Shown piece after piece: positions 54,415-62,961 of a stretch of DNA of 64,000 bases. Location of the stretch: assembly GCF_024764775.1 (NCBI RefSeq), contig NZ_JALIGC010000028.1:1-64000 (forward strand), read 5' to 3'. Under the pieces are notes generated by a model that was not told where the DNA came from, did not search any database, and was given only the letters and a program-made list of their open reading frames with translations. The translations under genes were made by a program, and so were the position numbers. How positions within the stretch are numbered: the stretch's first letter is position 1; every line of letters begins with the position of its first letter. The stretch comes from Scandinavium manionii. Its GTDB lineage: Bacteria; Pseudomonadota; Gammaproteobacteria; Enterobacterales; Enterobacteriaceae.

Positions 54415-55239
54415 ATGCAGTTCTCTAAAATGCACGGCCTGGGCAACGATTTCATGGTCGTCGATGCGGTAACGCAGAATGTGTTCTTTTCTCCGGAGCT
54501 GATCCGCCGCCTGGCCGATCGGCATCTTGGCGTTGGCTTCGATCAGCTGCTGGTCGTTGAGCCACCGTACGATCCCGATCTCGACTTCCACTACCGCATC
54601 TTTAACGCCGACGGCAGTGAAGTGTCTCAGTGCGGCAATGGCGCGCGCTGCTTTGCGCGCTTTGTACGCCTTAAAGGCCTGACCAACAAACGTGACATCC
54701 GCGTCAGTACCGCCAACGGCCGTATGGTATTAACCGTAACGGATGACGACCTGGTGCGGGTGAACATGGGCGAGCCTAACTTCGAGCCTTCTCAGGTCCC
54801 GTTCCGCGCCAACAAAGCGGAAAAGACCTATATTATGCGTGCGTCTGAACAGACAGTATTGTGCGGCGTAGTCTCAATGGGCAATCCGCACTGCGTCATT
54901 CAGGTCGATGATGTCGACACCGCTGCGGTGGAAACATTAGGCCCAATGATGGAAAGCCATGAGCGTTTTCCTGAGCGTGCCAATATCGGTTTTATGCAGG
55001 TGGTGAAGAACGATCACATTCGCTTGCGTGTCTTTGAGCGCGGCGCAGGTGAAACGCAGGCCTGCGGGAGCGGAGCCTGTGCGGCGGTGGCCGTCGGCAT
55101 TCAGCAAGGTTTGCTGGCCGAAGAGGTACGCGTGGAATTGCCAGGCGGGCGGCTCGATATCGCCTGGAAAGGACCGGGTCAACCGTTGTTTATGACTGGC
55201 CCGGCGGCACACGTCTACGACGGATTTATTCATTTATGA
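54415..55239 (+). CDS. dapF: Diaminopimelate epimerase
   Basis: A 274-aa PLP-independent racemase that converts LL- to meso-diaminopimelate for peptidoglycan and lysine. Two catalytic cysteines, Cys73 (CGNGARCF) and Cys217 (ETQACGSGAC). ATG 54415 gives MQFSKMHGLGNDF; a start four codons earlier is not conserved. Overlaps yigA by 4 nt. Confidence 0.97.
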   Translation: MQFSKMHGLGNDFMVVDAVTQNVFFSPELIRRLADRHLGVGFDQLLVVEPPYDPDLDFHYRIFNADGSEVSQCGNGARCFARFVRLKGLTNKRDIRVSTANGRMVLTVTDDDLVRVNMGEPNFEPSQVPFRANKAEKTYIMRASEQTVLCGVVSMGNPHCVIQVDDVDTAAVETLGPMMESHERFPERANIGFMQVVKNDHIRLRVFERGAGETQACGSGACAAVAVGIQQGLLAEEVRVELPGGRLDIAWKGPGQPLFMTGPAAHVYDGFIHL

Positions 55240-55943
55240 AACCAATCGGGGAAGAACAGCAGGCTGAACTCAACACGCTCGACGATCGGGCGGTAGTCGA
55301 CTATCTGCTGCAACATCCTGAGTTTTTCATTCGCAACGCTCCGGCGGTGGAAGGGATGCGCGTGCCGCATCCGGTTCGCGGCACGGTGTCGCTGGTCGAA
55401 TGGCACATGGCGCGCGCCAGAAATCACATCAACGCGCTGGAAGAGAACATGACGCTGCTGGTGGAGCAGGCATCGGCGAACGAAAGCCTGTTTTATCGTC
55501 TGCTGCATCTGCAAACGCGTTTAGCCGCGGCTGAAAGCCTCGACGATATGCTCAATCGCTTTCACCGTTGGGCGCGCGATTTGGGCCTGGCGGGTGCTAC
55601 GGTACGTCTGTTTGCCGACCGCTGGCGTATTGGCGCGCCGTCTAAGTTCACTCAGTTAGCGCTCTCGCGTCAGTCTTTTGAATCCATCCGCATTCAGCGT
55701 CTCGGCCATGAGCGCCACTATCTTGGCTCATTGAATGGCCCGGAACTGCTGGTGATGATGCCGGATGCCAAAGCGATTGGCTCGGTAGCGATGTCGATGC
55801 TCGGCAGCGACGGTGATCTCGGCGTGGTGCTGTTCAGCAGCCGCGACGCGCACCATTATCAGGCCGGTCAAGGAACGCACCTCTTGCAGGAAATTTCCCT
55901 GCTGCTGCCTGGCCTGTTGGAGCGTTGGGTCGAGCGCGTATGA
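55236..55943 (+). CDS. yigA: DUF484 protein YigA
   Basis: A 235-aa GAF-like DUF484 protein, conserved between dapF and xerC in gammaproteobacteria. Central coiled region (about 55-90) then a GAF-like domain. Function not established. Coupled at both ends (ATGA overlaps). Confidence 0.93.
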   Translation: MKPIGEEQQAELNTLDDRAVVDYLLQHPEFFIRNAPAVEGMRVPHPVRGTVSLVEWHMARARNHINALEENMTLLVEQASANESLFYRLLHLQTRLAAAESLDDMLNRFHRWARDLGLAGATVRLFADRWRIGAPSKFTQLALSRQSFESIRIQRLGHERHYLGSLNGPELLVMMPDAKAIGSVAMSMLGSDGDLGVVLFSSRDAHHYQAGQGTHLLQEISLLLPGLLERWVERV

Positions 55944-56842
55944 CGCCTTCCCCGCTCTTTGAACCGACCGAACGCTTCCTGCGTTATCTCGGCGTTGAAC
56001 GCCAGCTCAGTCCGATAACTCTGCTCAACTATCGGCGTCAGCTTGATGCCATCATCGCTATCGCCGAAGACAGCGGTGTGAAAAACTGGCAACAGTGTGA
56101 CGCGGCAATAGTGCGTAGTTTTGCGGTTCGCAGCCGTCGCAAAGGGCTTGGTCCGGCGAGTCTGGCGCTACGGTTGTCGGCCCTGCGTAGCTTTTTCGAC
56201 TGGCTGGTGAGCCAGGGTGAGCTGCAGGCCAATCCGGCGAAAGCCGTCTCCGCGCCGAAAGCCCCGCGCCATCTGCCAAAAAATATTGATGTGGATGACG
56301 TCAATCGTCTGCTGGATATCGATCTCAACGATCCGCTGGCCGTGCGTGACCGGGCAATGCTCGAAGTGATGTACGGCGCGGGCCTGCGTTTATCAGAGTT
56401 GGTGGGTCTCAACATCAAGCATCTTGACCTGGAATCAGGTGAAGTGTGGGTGATGGGGAAAGGCAGCAAAGAGCGCCGCCTGCCGATTGGCCGCAACGCC
56501 GCGCACTGGATTGAGCACTGGCTCGATTTACGCGGGCTGTTCGGTAGTGAGGAAGACGCGTTATTTTTGTCGAAGCTCGGCAAACGAATCTCCGCGCGCA
56601 ATGTGCAAAAGCGCTTTGCGGAGTGGGGCATTAAGCAAGGGCTGAACAGCCATGTCAATCCGCACAAGCTGCGCCACTCGTTCGCGACCCACATGCTGGA
56701 ATCGAGCGGGGATTTGCGCGGCGTGCAGGAACTGCTTGGCCACGCGAATCTTTCCACCACGCAAATCTATACCCATCTTGATTTTCAACACCTTGCCTCG
56801 GTGTACGACAAGGCACACCCACGCGCCAAACGGGGGAAATAA
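55940..56842 (+). CDS. xerC: Tyrosine recombinase XerC
   Basis: A 300-aa site-specific recombinase acting with XerD at dif to resolve chromosome dimers. Catalytic motifs: GLRLSELVGL (Arg I), GKGSKERRLP (Lys), HKLRHSFATHML (His-x-x-Arg) and LGHANLSTTQIYTH (His and Tyr). The N-terminal 12 residues vary from E. coli. Starts in the yigA stop. Confidence 0.97.
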   Translation: MTPSPLFEPTERFLRYLGVERQLSPITLLNYRRQLDAIIAIAEDSGVKNWQQCDAAIVRSFAVRSRRKGLGPASLALRLSALRSFFDWLVSQGELQANPAKAVSAPKAPRHLPKNIDVDDVNRLLDIDLNDPLAVRDRAMLEVMYGAGLRLSELVGLNIKHLDLESGEVWVMGKGSKERRLPIGRNAAHWIEHWLDLRGLFGSEEDALFLSKLGKRISARNVQKRFAEWGIKQGLNSHVNPHKLRHSFATHMLESSGDLRGVQELLGHANLSTTQIYTHLDFQHLASVYDKAHPRAKRGK

Positions 56843-57558
56843 TGCGTTTTTACCGTCCACTGGGCCAGATTTCGGCCCTGACCTTTGACCTCGATGACAC
56901 CCTTTACGACAACCGTCTGGTTATCCGCCGCACGGAAAAAGAGTCGCTGGCGTTTGTCCGCGGTTACCATCCGGCGTTACAGGCGCTGGAAAGCAGTGAT
57001 TTCCATCAGCTTCGACAGGCGCTGCGCCAGGCTGAGCCCGAGATTTATCACGACGTGACCGAATGGCGTCGTCGTGCGGTTGAGCTGGCGATGCTGAATG
57101 CCGGTCTGTCGGTGAGAGACGCCACGATTGGCGCCAACGCCGCGATGGCGAATTTCGCCCACTGGCGCAGTGCGATCGACGTGCCGCAGGAAACCCACGA
57201 CACCCTCGCGAAGCTGGCTGAAAAATGGCCTCTGGTGGCGATAACCAACGGTAACGCACAGCCGGAATTGTTCGGCCTGAATGACTATTTTACGTTTGTG
57301 CTGCGCGCAGGCCCCGACGGGCGTTCCAAGCCATTCAGTGATATGTACCATCTGGCGGCAGAGCGTCTGGATGTTCCGCTTGAACAAATCCTGCACGTGG
57401 GCGATGACCTGACGACCGACGTTGCGGGCGCGATCCGCTGTGGTGTGCAGGCCTGCTGGATAAACCTGCTCGACGGTGACCTGATGCAAATCGCCGACAG
57501 CCGCCTGTTACCTCACATCGAAATTTCGCGGTTGGCATCCCTCACCACGCTGATATAA
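56842..57558 (+). CDS. yigB: HAD-family phosphatase YigB
   Basis: A 238-aa HAD hydrolase: motif I FDLDDTLYDN, motif II ITNGN, motif III/IV VGDDLTTDV. E. coli YigB hydrolyses FMN and other phosphates. Overlaps xerC by 1 nt. The -10 box of uvrD covers its stop codon. Confidence 0.95.
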   Translation: MRFYRPLGQISALTFDLDDTLYDNRLVIRRTEKESLAFVRGYHPALQALESSDFHQLRQALRQAEPEIYHDVTEWRRRAVELAMLNAGLSVRDATIGANAAMANFAHWRSAIDVPQETHDTLAKLAEKWPLVAITNGNAQPELFGLNDYFTFVLRAGPDGRSKPFSDMYHLAAERLDVPLEQILHVGDDLTTDVAGAIRCGVQACWINLLDGDLMQIADSRLLPHIEISRLASLTTLI

Positions 57559-57559
57559 T
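57532..57559 (+). promoter_or_regulatory. uvrD promoter
   Basis: TTGGCA, 16 bp, TATAAT, inside the 3' end of yigB. Same hexamers as the E. coli uvrD promoter. Confidence 0.85.
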
Positions 57560-57570
57560 CATCAGAAGTT

Positions 57571-57586
57571 CTGTATAAAATTCCAG
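57571..57586 (+). promoter_or_regulatory. LexA box of uvrD
   Basis: CTGTATAAAATTCCAG: CTGT left half and CCAG right half, the same imperfect form as in E. coli uvrD. It lies just downstream of the -10, so LexA would block the start of transcription until DNA damage. Confidence 0.82.
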
Positions 57587-57593
57587 GGTTTTT

Positions 57594-57659
57594 GGCGGGT
57601 GCGCGATGCTTATCCGCCCTACGATCATGTAGGCCCGGCAAGCGAAGCGCCACCGGGCG
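57594..57659. repeat. REP pair (BIME) in the uvrD leader
   Basis: ggcgggt...atccgcc plus ctac (57594-57622) and gtaggcccgg...ccgggc (57630-57658), in opposite orientation. It lies between the LexA box and the uvrD start, so it is transcribed into the 5' leader. Confidence 0.85.
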
Positions 57660-57695
57660 TTTCGACGTTTTCTCAATTTCTACCCGGCGGTGCCA

Positions 57696-59858
57696 ATGGA
57701 CGTTTCTTACCTGCTCGACAGCCTCAATGACAAACAGCGTGAAGCCGTGGCGGCGTCGCGCACCAACATGCTGGTGCTGGCTGGGGCAGGAAGCGGCAAA
57801 ACGCGCGTGCTGGTGCACCGTATCGCGTGGCTTATCAGCGTTGAACACAGTTCGCCGTATTCGATTATGGCGGTGACTTTTACCAACAAAGCGGCGGCGG
57901 AAATGCGCCACCGTATTGGTCAGCTGATGGGCACTTCCCAGGGCGGCATGTGGGTCGGTACGTTCCACGGCCTGGCGCACCGCTTGCTGCGCGCGCACCA
58001 TCTGGACGCCAGTCTGCCGCAGGATTTCCAGATCCTCGACAGCGAAGATCAACTGCGCCTGCTGAAACGTTTGATCAAGGCCATGAACCTCGACGAGAAG
58101 CAGTGGCCGCCGCGTCAGGCGATGTGGTACATCAACGGCCAGAAAGATGAAGGGCTGCGCCCGCATCATATTCAAAGCTACGGCAATCCGGTGGAGCAAA
58201 CCTGGCAGAAGGTCTATCAGGCCTATCAGGAAGCCTGCGACCGCGCGGGTCTGGTTGATTTTGCCGAGCTGCTGCTGCGTGCCCACGAGCTATGGCTCAA
58301 CAAGCCGCATATTTTGCAGCACTATCGCGAGCGCTTCACCAATATCCTGGTGGACGAATTCCAGGATACCAACAACATTCAGTACGCGTGGATCCGCATG
58401 CTGGCGGGCGACACGGGCAAAGTGATGATCGTCGGCGATGATGACCAGTCGATCTACGGCTGGCGCGGCGCGCAGGTCGAAAACATCCAACGTTTCCTGA
58501 AAGATTTCCCCGGCGCTGAGACCATCCGTCTGGAGCAAAATTACCGCTCGACCAACAATATTCTTAGCGCGGCGAACGCCCTGATTGAGAACAATGACGG
58601 CCGTCTGGGCAAAAAGCTGTGGACCGATGGCGTCGACGGCGAACCGATTTCACTGTACTGCGCGTTCAACGAGCTGGATGAAGCCCGCTTCGTTGTGAGT
58701 CGAATCAAAGCCTGGCAGGACAACGGGGGCCAACTTGAGCAGTGCGCCATTCTTTACCGCAGCAACGCCCAGTCGCGCGTGCTGGAAGAAGCGTTGTTGC
58801 AGGTTAGTATGCCGTACCGTATTTATGGTGGGATGCGCTTCTTCGAACGTCTGGAGATCAAAGATGCGCTGGCCTATCTGCGCCTGATTGCCAACCGCAA
58901 TGACGATGCAGCATTTGAGCGCGTGGTGAATACCCCGACGCGCGGCATTGGCGATCGCACTCTCGACGTGGTGCGTCAGGCCTCCCGCGACCGGCAGCTG
59001 ACGCTATGGCAGGCGTGTCGTGAATTGCTGAAAGATAAAGCCCTTGCCGGACGTGCGGCCAGCGCGTTACAGCGCTTTATGGAGCTTATCGACGCACTGG
59101 CACAGGAAACCGCCGATATGCCGCTGCATGTGCAGACTGACCGGGTGATTAAAGATTCCGGCCTGTTCATGATGTATAAGCAGGAGAAAGGCGAAAAAGG
59201 CCAGACGCGTATCGAGAACTTAGAGGAACTGGTCACGGCGACGCGCCAGTTCAGCTACAACGACGAAGAAGAAGATTTGATGCCGTTACAGGCGTTCCTG
59301 TCCCACGCAGCGCTGGAAGCGGGCGAAGGGCAGGCCGACACCTGGCAGGATGCGGTTCAGCTGATGACGCTGCACTCGGCGAAAGGCCTGGAGTTCCCGC
59401 AGGTGTTTATCGTCGGGATGGAAGAAGGCATGTTCCCGAGTCAGATGTCGCTGGATGAAGGCGGGCGTCTGGAAGAAGAGCGCCGCCTGGCGTACGTCGG
59501 CGTAACCCGTGCGATGCAAAAGTTGACGCTGACCTACGCTGAAACCCGTCGTTTATACGGTAAAGAGGTGTATCACCGTCCGTCGCGTTTTGTCGGTGAA
59601 CTGCCGGAGGCGTGCGTGGAAGAAGTACGTCTGCGTGCGACCATCAGCCGCCCGGTCAACCATCAGCGGATGGGCACGCCGATGGCGGAAAACGACACCG
59701 GATACAAGCTGGGCCAGCGCGTGCGTCACCCGAAATTTGGCGAAGGTACCATCGTAAACCTGGAAGGCAGTGGTGAACACAGCCGTTTGCAGGTGGCGTT
59801 TCAGGGTCAGGGCATCAAATGGCTGGTGGCAGCTTACGCGCGTCTCGAAAATGCGTAA
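57696..59858 (+). CDS. uvrD: DNA helicase II UvrD
   Basis: 720 aa, the E. coli length. Superfamily 1A 3'-5' helicase of nucleotide excision and mismatch repair. Walker A GAGSGKT near residue 31, Walker B VDEFQDTNNIQYAW, GDDDQSIYGWRG, VGVTRAMQKL, and the C-terminal Tudor-like domain (GQRVRHPKFGEGTIV). ATG 57696 gives MDVSYLLDSLNDKQ. Confidence 0.97.
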   Translation: MDVSYLLDSLNDKQREAVAASRTNMLVLAGAGSGKTRVLVHRIAWLISVEHSSPYSIMAVTFTNKAAAEMRHRIGQLMGTSQGGMWVGTFHGLAHRLLRAHHLDASLPQDFQILDSEDQLRLLKRLIKAMNLDEKQWPPRQAMWYINGQKDEGLRPHHIQSYGNPVEQTWQKVYQAYQEACDRAGLVDFAELLLRAHELWLNKPHILQHYRERFTNILVDEFQDTNNIQYAWIRMLAGDTGKVMIVGDDDQSIYGWRGAQVENIQRFLKDFPGAETIRLEQNYRSTNNILSAANALIENNDGRLGKKLWTDGVDGEPISLYCAFNELDEARFVVSRIKAWQDNGGQLEQCAILYRSNAQSRVLEEALLQVSMPYRIYGGMRFFERLEIKDALAYLRLIANRNDDAAFERVVNTPTRGIGDRTLDVVRQASRDRQLTLWQACRELLKDKALAGRAASALQRFMELIDALAQETADMPLHVQTDRVIKDSGLFMMYKQEKGEKGQTRIENLEELVTATRQFSYNDEEEDLMPLQAFLSHAALEAGEGQADTWQDAVQLMTLHSAKGLEFPQVFIVGMEEGMFPSQMSLDEGGRLEEERRLAYVGVTRAMQKLTLTYAETRRLYGKEVYHRPSRFVGELPEACVEEVRLRATISRPVNHQRMGTPMAENDTGYKLGQRVRHPKFGEGTIVNLEGSGEHSRLQVAFQGQGIKWLVAAYARLENA

Positions 59859-59904
59859 CATTAAGAAATACATCATATTTTCTTAACGTTCTGCTAGTCT
59901 TATA

Positions 59905-59933
59905 CGCCAGAGAGGTGGAAAAACTCTCTGGCG
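59905..59933 (+). terminator. Hairpin after uvrD
   Basis: A 10-bp perfect stem (cgccagagag / ctctctggcg) with a 9-nt loop, 46 nt after the uvrD stop. No T-run follows, so termination strength is uncertain. Confidence 0.5.
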
Positions 59934-59945
59934 CTTCGCTGTGTG

Positions 59946-59974
59946 TTGACGCTTCATTTAGGCTGGCGTAACAT
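59946..59974 (+). promoter_or_regulatory. corA promoter
   Basis: TTGACG, 17 bp, TAACAT. Start expected near 59981, giving a leader of about 230 nt before corA, which holds the corL ORF. Confidence 0.78.
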
Positions 59975-60006
59975 GCGCGCACGAATACGCTAAGAGGACT
60001 GATACC

Positions 60007-60063
60007 TTGGACACACCCAGTAGATGCTGGCTCAACTTCCTGCAACCCAGGAACAACTCCTAA
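60007..60063 (+). CDS. corL: corA leader peptide CorL
   Basis: An 18-codon ORF starting at TTG with AGAGGA 8 nt upstream (59993-59998), ending TAA. It reads MDTPSRCWLNFLQP, then RNNS. In Salmonella a leader ORF named corL controls Rho-dependent termination in the corA leader. Position and size fit; the start codon is inferred from the ribosome site. Confidence 0.7.
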   Translation: MDTPSRCWLNFLQPRNNS

Positions 60064-60212
60064 GGCTATCACCCGACGCTGATGGCCTTAGAGGTTGTCG
60101 GCGACATGCAATATTCCCGTCGCAATGAGTCAGGCTTAATGGTCTGAAACCCCCGATGTTTCTGTGTGCCCACCGTACTGTCCGATAATTTTTTGCATTG
60201 GGAGTCCCGGTC
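60064..60212 (+). promoter_or_regulatory. corA leader, structured part
   Basis: Between corL and corA lie complementary tracts (ctcctaaggc near 60057 and gccttagagg near 60083 form a strong hairpin that overlaps the corL stop). Translation of corL would melt this stem, the logic of translation-controlled leaders. No T-run. Confidence 0.55.
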
Positions 60213-61163
60213 ATGCTGAGCGCATTTCAACTGGAAAACAACCGCTTAACGCGCCTTGAGTCTGACGACATCAAGCACCTTGCCACGTCGGTTTGGGTCG
60301 ATTTGGTCGAGCCAGATGACGAAGAGCGTAATCGCGTACAGACGGAGCTGGGTCAGAATCTGGCTACGCGGCCTGAACTGGAAGACATCGAGGCCTCGGC
60401 CCGTTTCTTCGAAGACGAAGACGGGCTGCACATCCACTCCTTCTTCTTTTATGAAGATGCCGACGATCACGCCGGTAACTCCACTGTGGCGTTTACCATC
60501 CGCGAAGGGCGTCTGTTCACGCTGCGCGAACGCGAACTGCCTGCGTTTCGCCTGTATCGAATGCGTGCCCGCAGCCAGGAAATGGTCGATGGCAATGCGT
60601 TTGAGCTGCTGCTTGACCTGTTCGAAACCAAAATCGAACAGCTGGCGGATGAAATTGAAAACATCTACAGCGACCTGGAAAAGCTGAGCCGCGTGATCAT
60701 GGAAGGTCATCAGGGCGACGAATACGATGAAGCGCTCTCCACGCTGGCGGAGCTGGAAGATATCGGCTGGAAAGTGCGTTTGTGTCTGATGGATACCCAG
60801 CGCGCATTGAACTTCCTCGTCCGTAAAGCGCGCTTACCGGCGGTGCAGCTGGAGCAGGCGCGTGAGATCCTGCGAGATATCGAATCCCTGTTACCGCACA
60901 ATGAATCGCTGTTCCAGAAGGTGAACTTCCTGATGCAGGCGGCGATGGGCTTTATCAACATCGAGCAGAACCGCATCATCAAGATCTTCTCGGTGGTCTC
61001 CGTGGTGTTCCTGCCGCCGACGCTGGTGGCCTCAAGCTACGGGATGAACTTCGAGTTTATGCCAGAGCTGCACTGGAGCTTCGGCTATCCGGGGGCGATT
61101 GTGTTTATGATCCTCGCGGGCCTCGCGCCGTATCTCTACTTCAAGCGCAAGAACTGGCTTTAA
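60213..61163 (+). CDS. corA: Magnesium/cobalt transporter CorA
   Basis: A 316-aa pentameric Mg channel. Long cytoplasmic N-terminal domain, two C-terminal membrane helices, and the signature YGMNFEFMPEL between them. Ends in the basic KRKNWL. ATG 60213 after GGGAG. Confidence 0.97.
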   Translation: MLSAFQLENNRLTRLESDDIKHLATSVWVDLVEPDDEERNRVQTELGQNLATRPELEDIEASARFFEDEDGLHIHSFFFYEDADDHAGNSTVAFTIREGRLFTLRERELPAFRLYRMRARSQEMVDGNAFELLLDLFETKIEQLADEIENIYSDLEKLSRVIMEGHQGDEYDEALSTLAELEDIGWKVRLCLMDTQRALNFLVRKARLPAVQLEQAREILRDIESLLPHNESLFQKVNFLMQAAMGFINIEQNRIIKIFSVVSVVFLPPTLVASSYGMNFEFMPELHWSFGYPGAIVFMILAGLAPYLYFKRKNWL

Positions 61164-61875
61164 GTATCACGTCATAATCGCGGCGGCTTGCGGGACTGAA
61201 GCCGCCGATCAGCAATGGTGCGGTAATCTCTGCTTCATCGGCAATCTCCCGTAATGCCTCGCGCAACGCATTCAGCGTTTGTGCCGACGTATGGCGCGAG
61301 GTAATCAGCGGGAGTCCCGGGGTTAACGGCGTTTCGCCTACCACCGTCAGGCCCGTCAACGCTTGTGGCTGATAGCGTGCAAACAATGCCAGGCTTACGC
61401 AGTCGATGGCGGCGATATCCGCGGTTCCATTTTGCAGCGCATTCAGCGACTGGCGATGGCTCCCGGTCCAGACAATGGATCTGAAAAACGTGTCGTCGTG
61501 ACCCGCGCTATTGCGTAGAGCATGATAGCCTGACTGCGATTCCGGCGAATTGCAGGCGGCGACCTGACCACGAAAATCATGCAGCCTTTTGCCCGCTTCA
61601 GTCTGACGAGCGACCAGCCGACTGCGATAGTTCCGACCTTCGCAGCCTGGCGCGGTGTAGTGGAGACAGCCGACCACCTGAACATCATCCAGGGCGGTCA
61701 TCAGCGGATAGCCGCAGGTTTGACTCAGCAACAGGTTGTCGTCCTGCCAGTGGGAAAGTAAATCCTCAGGGCGCTGGAAGCGGGCATCGGGAAAGCGCCG
61801 TAGCACGGCGGCCGCCAGTGTATCCGTTGCCGCAGGGTTCACGTCATACATCGGAAATGCGATGTTACCGGTCAT
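61141..61875 (-). CDS. PhnD-like substrate-binding domain protein
   Basis: A 244-aa protein resembling PhnD-type (phosphonate/phosphite ABC) binding proteins, e.g. AACNSPESQSGYHALRN and NGTADIAAIDCVS. It has no signal peptide, unlike transport-linked members, and no permease or ATPase genes nearby. ATG 61875 is chosen: AGAGGAGA is 6 nt upstream, inside the 3' end of the desaturase gene. It overlaps that gene by 11 nt, so the two are coupled. The stop lies inside the end of corA (convergent). Function unknown. Confidence 0.7.
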   Translation of the reverse strand: MTGNIAFPMYDVNPAATDTLAAAVLRRFPDARFQRPEDLLSHWQDDNLLLSQTCGYPLMTALDDVQVVGCLHYTAPGCEGRNYRSRLVARQTEAGKRLHDFRGQVAACNSPESQSGYHALRNSAGHDDTFFRSIVWTGSHRQSLNALQNGTADIAAIDCVSLALFARYQPQALTGLTVVGETPLTPGLPLITSRHTSAQTLNALREALREIADEAEITAPLLIGGFSPASRRDYDVILKASSCA

Positions 61876-62851
61876 GCTGAATCTCCTCTGGGCCACCGGG
61901 ATGCACGGTCACATCCACCGGGCGAAAACGGTACTTTCGCCACCATTCCCGATAGCCTTTGACCACAAATCCTTGATTACGCTGCGCGTAGTGCGTTTTG
62001 TCGCGCAACCACACTTTACGCAAGCCGTACCACGGCACGCCGGGCAAATCATGATGAACCGAATGATAGTTCAGATTGAGAAACAGCAAACGCCACGGCA
62101 GTGAGGTTTCAGTGATCGCGGAGCGGGCCAGCGGATCGTCAGCGGCCCGATGTTCGAGGAACGAGCGTATTTTGGTGCAGCCTAGCGCCGGATAACTCAC
62201 CGCCAGCAGATACCACAACGCCGAAAATTCCTGATGCTGCAGCCAGCCGAACACCAGCCCCAGCAAAGTGAAATGCACCAGCCACATCGCTACTGCCCGG
62301 CGCTCTCCCAGGCGAAACGATTTCATCATGCCTTCAAACACGCCTGCAATATCCAGCAGCGGCGCCAGCAGCAGTCGGCCAATAAACGTGTTACGCAGAT
62401 GGATCACCCGCTGCTGCCAACCGCTAAAACGTTGCCAGCGCTCTGCGGAGAAATAGTAGGTCTCCGGATCTTCGCCCGGCACTGTCAACAGCTGATTATG
62501 GTGGTGCGCCAGGTGCGAATCACGATACAACCCGTACGGATACCACACTGCCAGCGGCAGCAGGCCGAACAGCTGATTGACGCGCGGCCAGCGTGTCGGA
62601 TGCCCGTGAATAAGCTCATGCTGGAGCGACAGATACCAGGTGGTGAACAGAACCAGCAGCGCCGTGGAGGCAAAAAGTCCCAGCTCAGCGCGAAACGCCA
62701 GCGTGGTAAACCAGCCGCCGTAAATCGTAAACATCAACAGCCAGGTCGGCAGTTCGCTGCGCCACAGCCAGCTTCTGGCGAACAGGCGCACCGCGCTGCG
62801 CTGTTCATCGTGCAGCCAGGCAGAACGTCGGGCGGGGTCGGGAATTAGCAT
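61865..62851 (-). CDS. Membrane fatty acid desaturase-family protein
   Basis: 328 aa with hydrophobic segments near 35-75 and 185-220 and the three histidine boxes of the family: QHELIHGH, SHLAHHHN and NYHSVHHDLP. These bind a di-iron centre. Members introduce double bonds into lipids or hydroxylate them. E. coli has no homologue here (yigF and yigG stand at this place). The substrate cannot be told. Forms a two-gene unit with the PhnD-like gene. Confidence 0.82.
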   Translation of the reverse strand: MLIPDPARRSAWLHDEQRSAVRLFARSWLWRSELPTWLLMFTIYGGWFTTLAFRAELGLFASTALLVLFTTWYLSLQHELIHGHPTRWPRVNQLFGLLPLAVWYPYGLYRDSHLAHHHNQLLTVPGEDPETYYFSAERWQRFSGWQQRVIHLRNTFIGRLLLAPLLDIAGVFEGMMKSFRLGERRAVAMWLVHFTLLGLVFGWLQHQEFSALWYLLAVSYPALGCTKIRSFLEHRAADDPLARSAITETSLPWRLLFLNLNYHSVHHDLPGVPWYGLRKVWLRDKTHYAQRNQGFVVKGYREWWRKYRFRPVDVTVHPGGPEEIQHDR

Positions 62852-62961
62852 CCGGCTTCCACATCTCTAAGAGGTTATCTGCAAAAGATGTGAGAAGCCG
62901 GTTGAAATAACAAAGAATTTAACTGGATGAGCTTTGCCGTTTTCTGGCAAAGCGTATGGGA

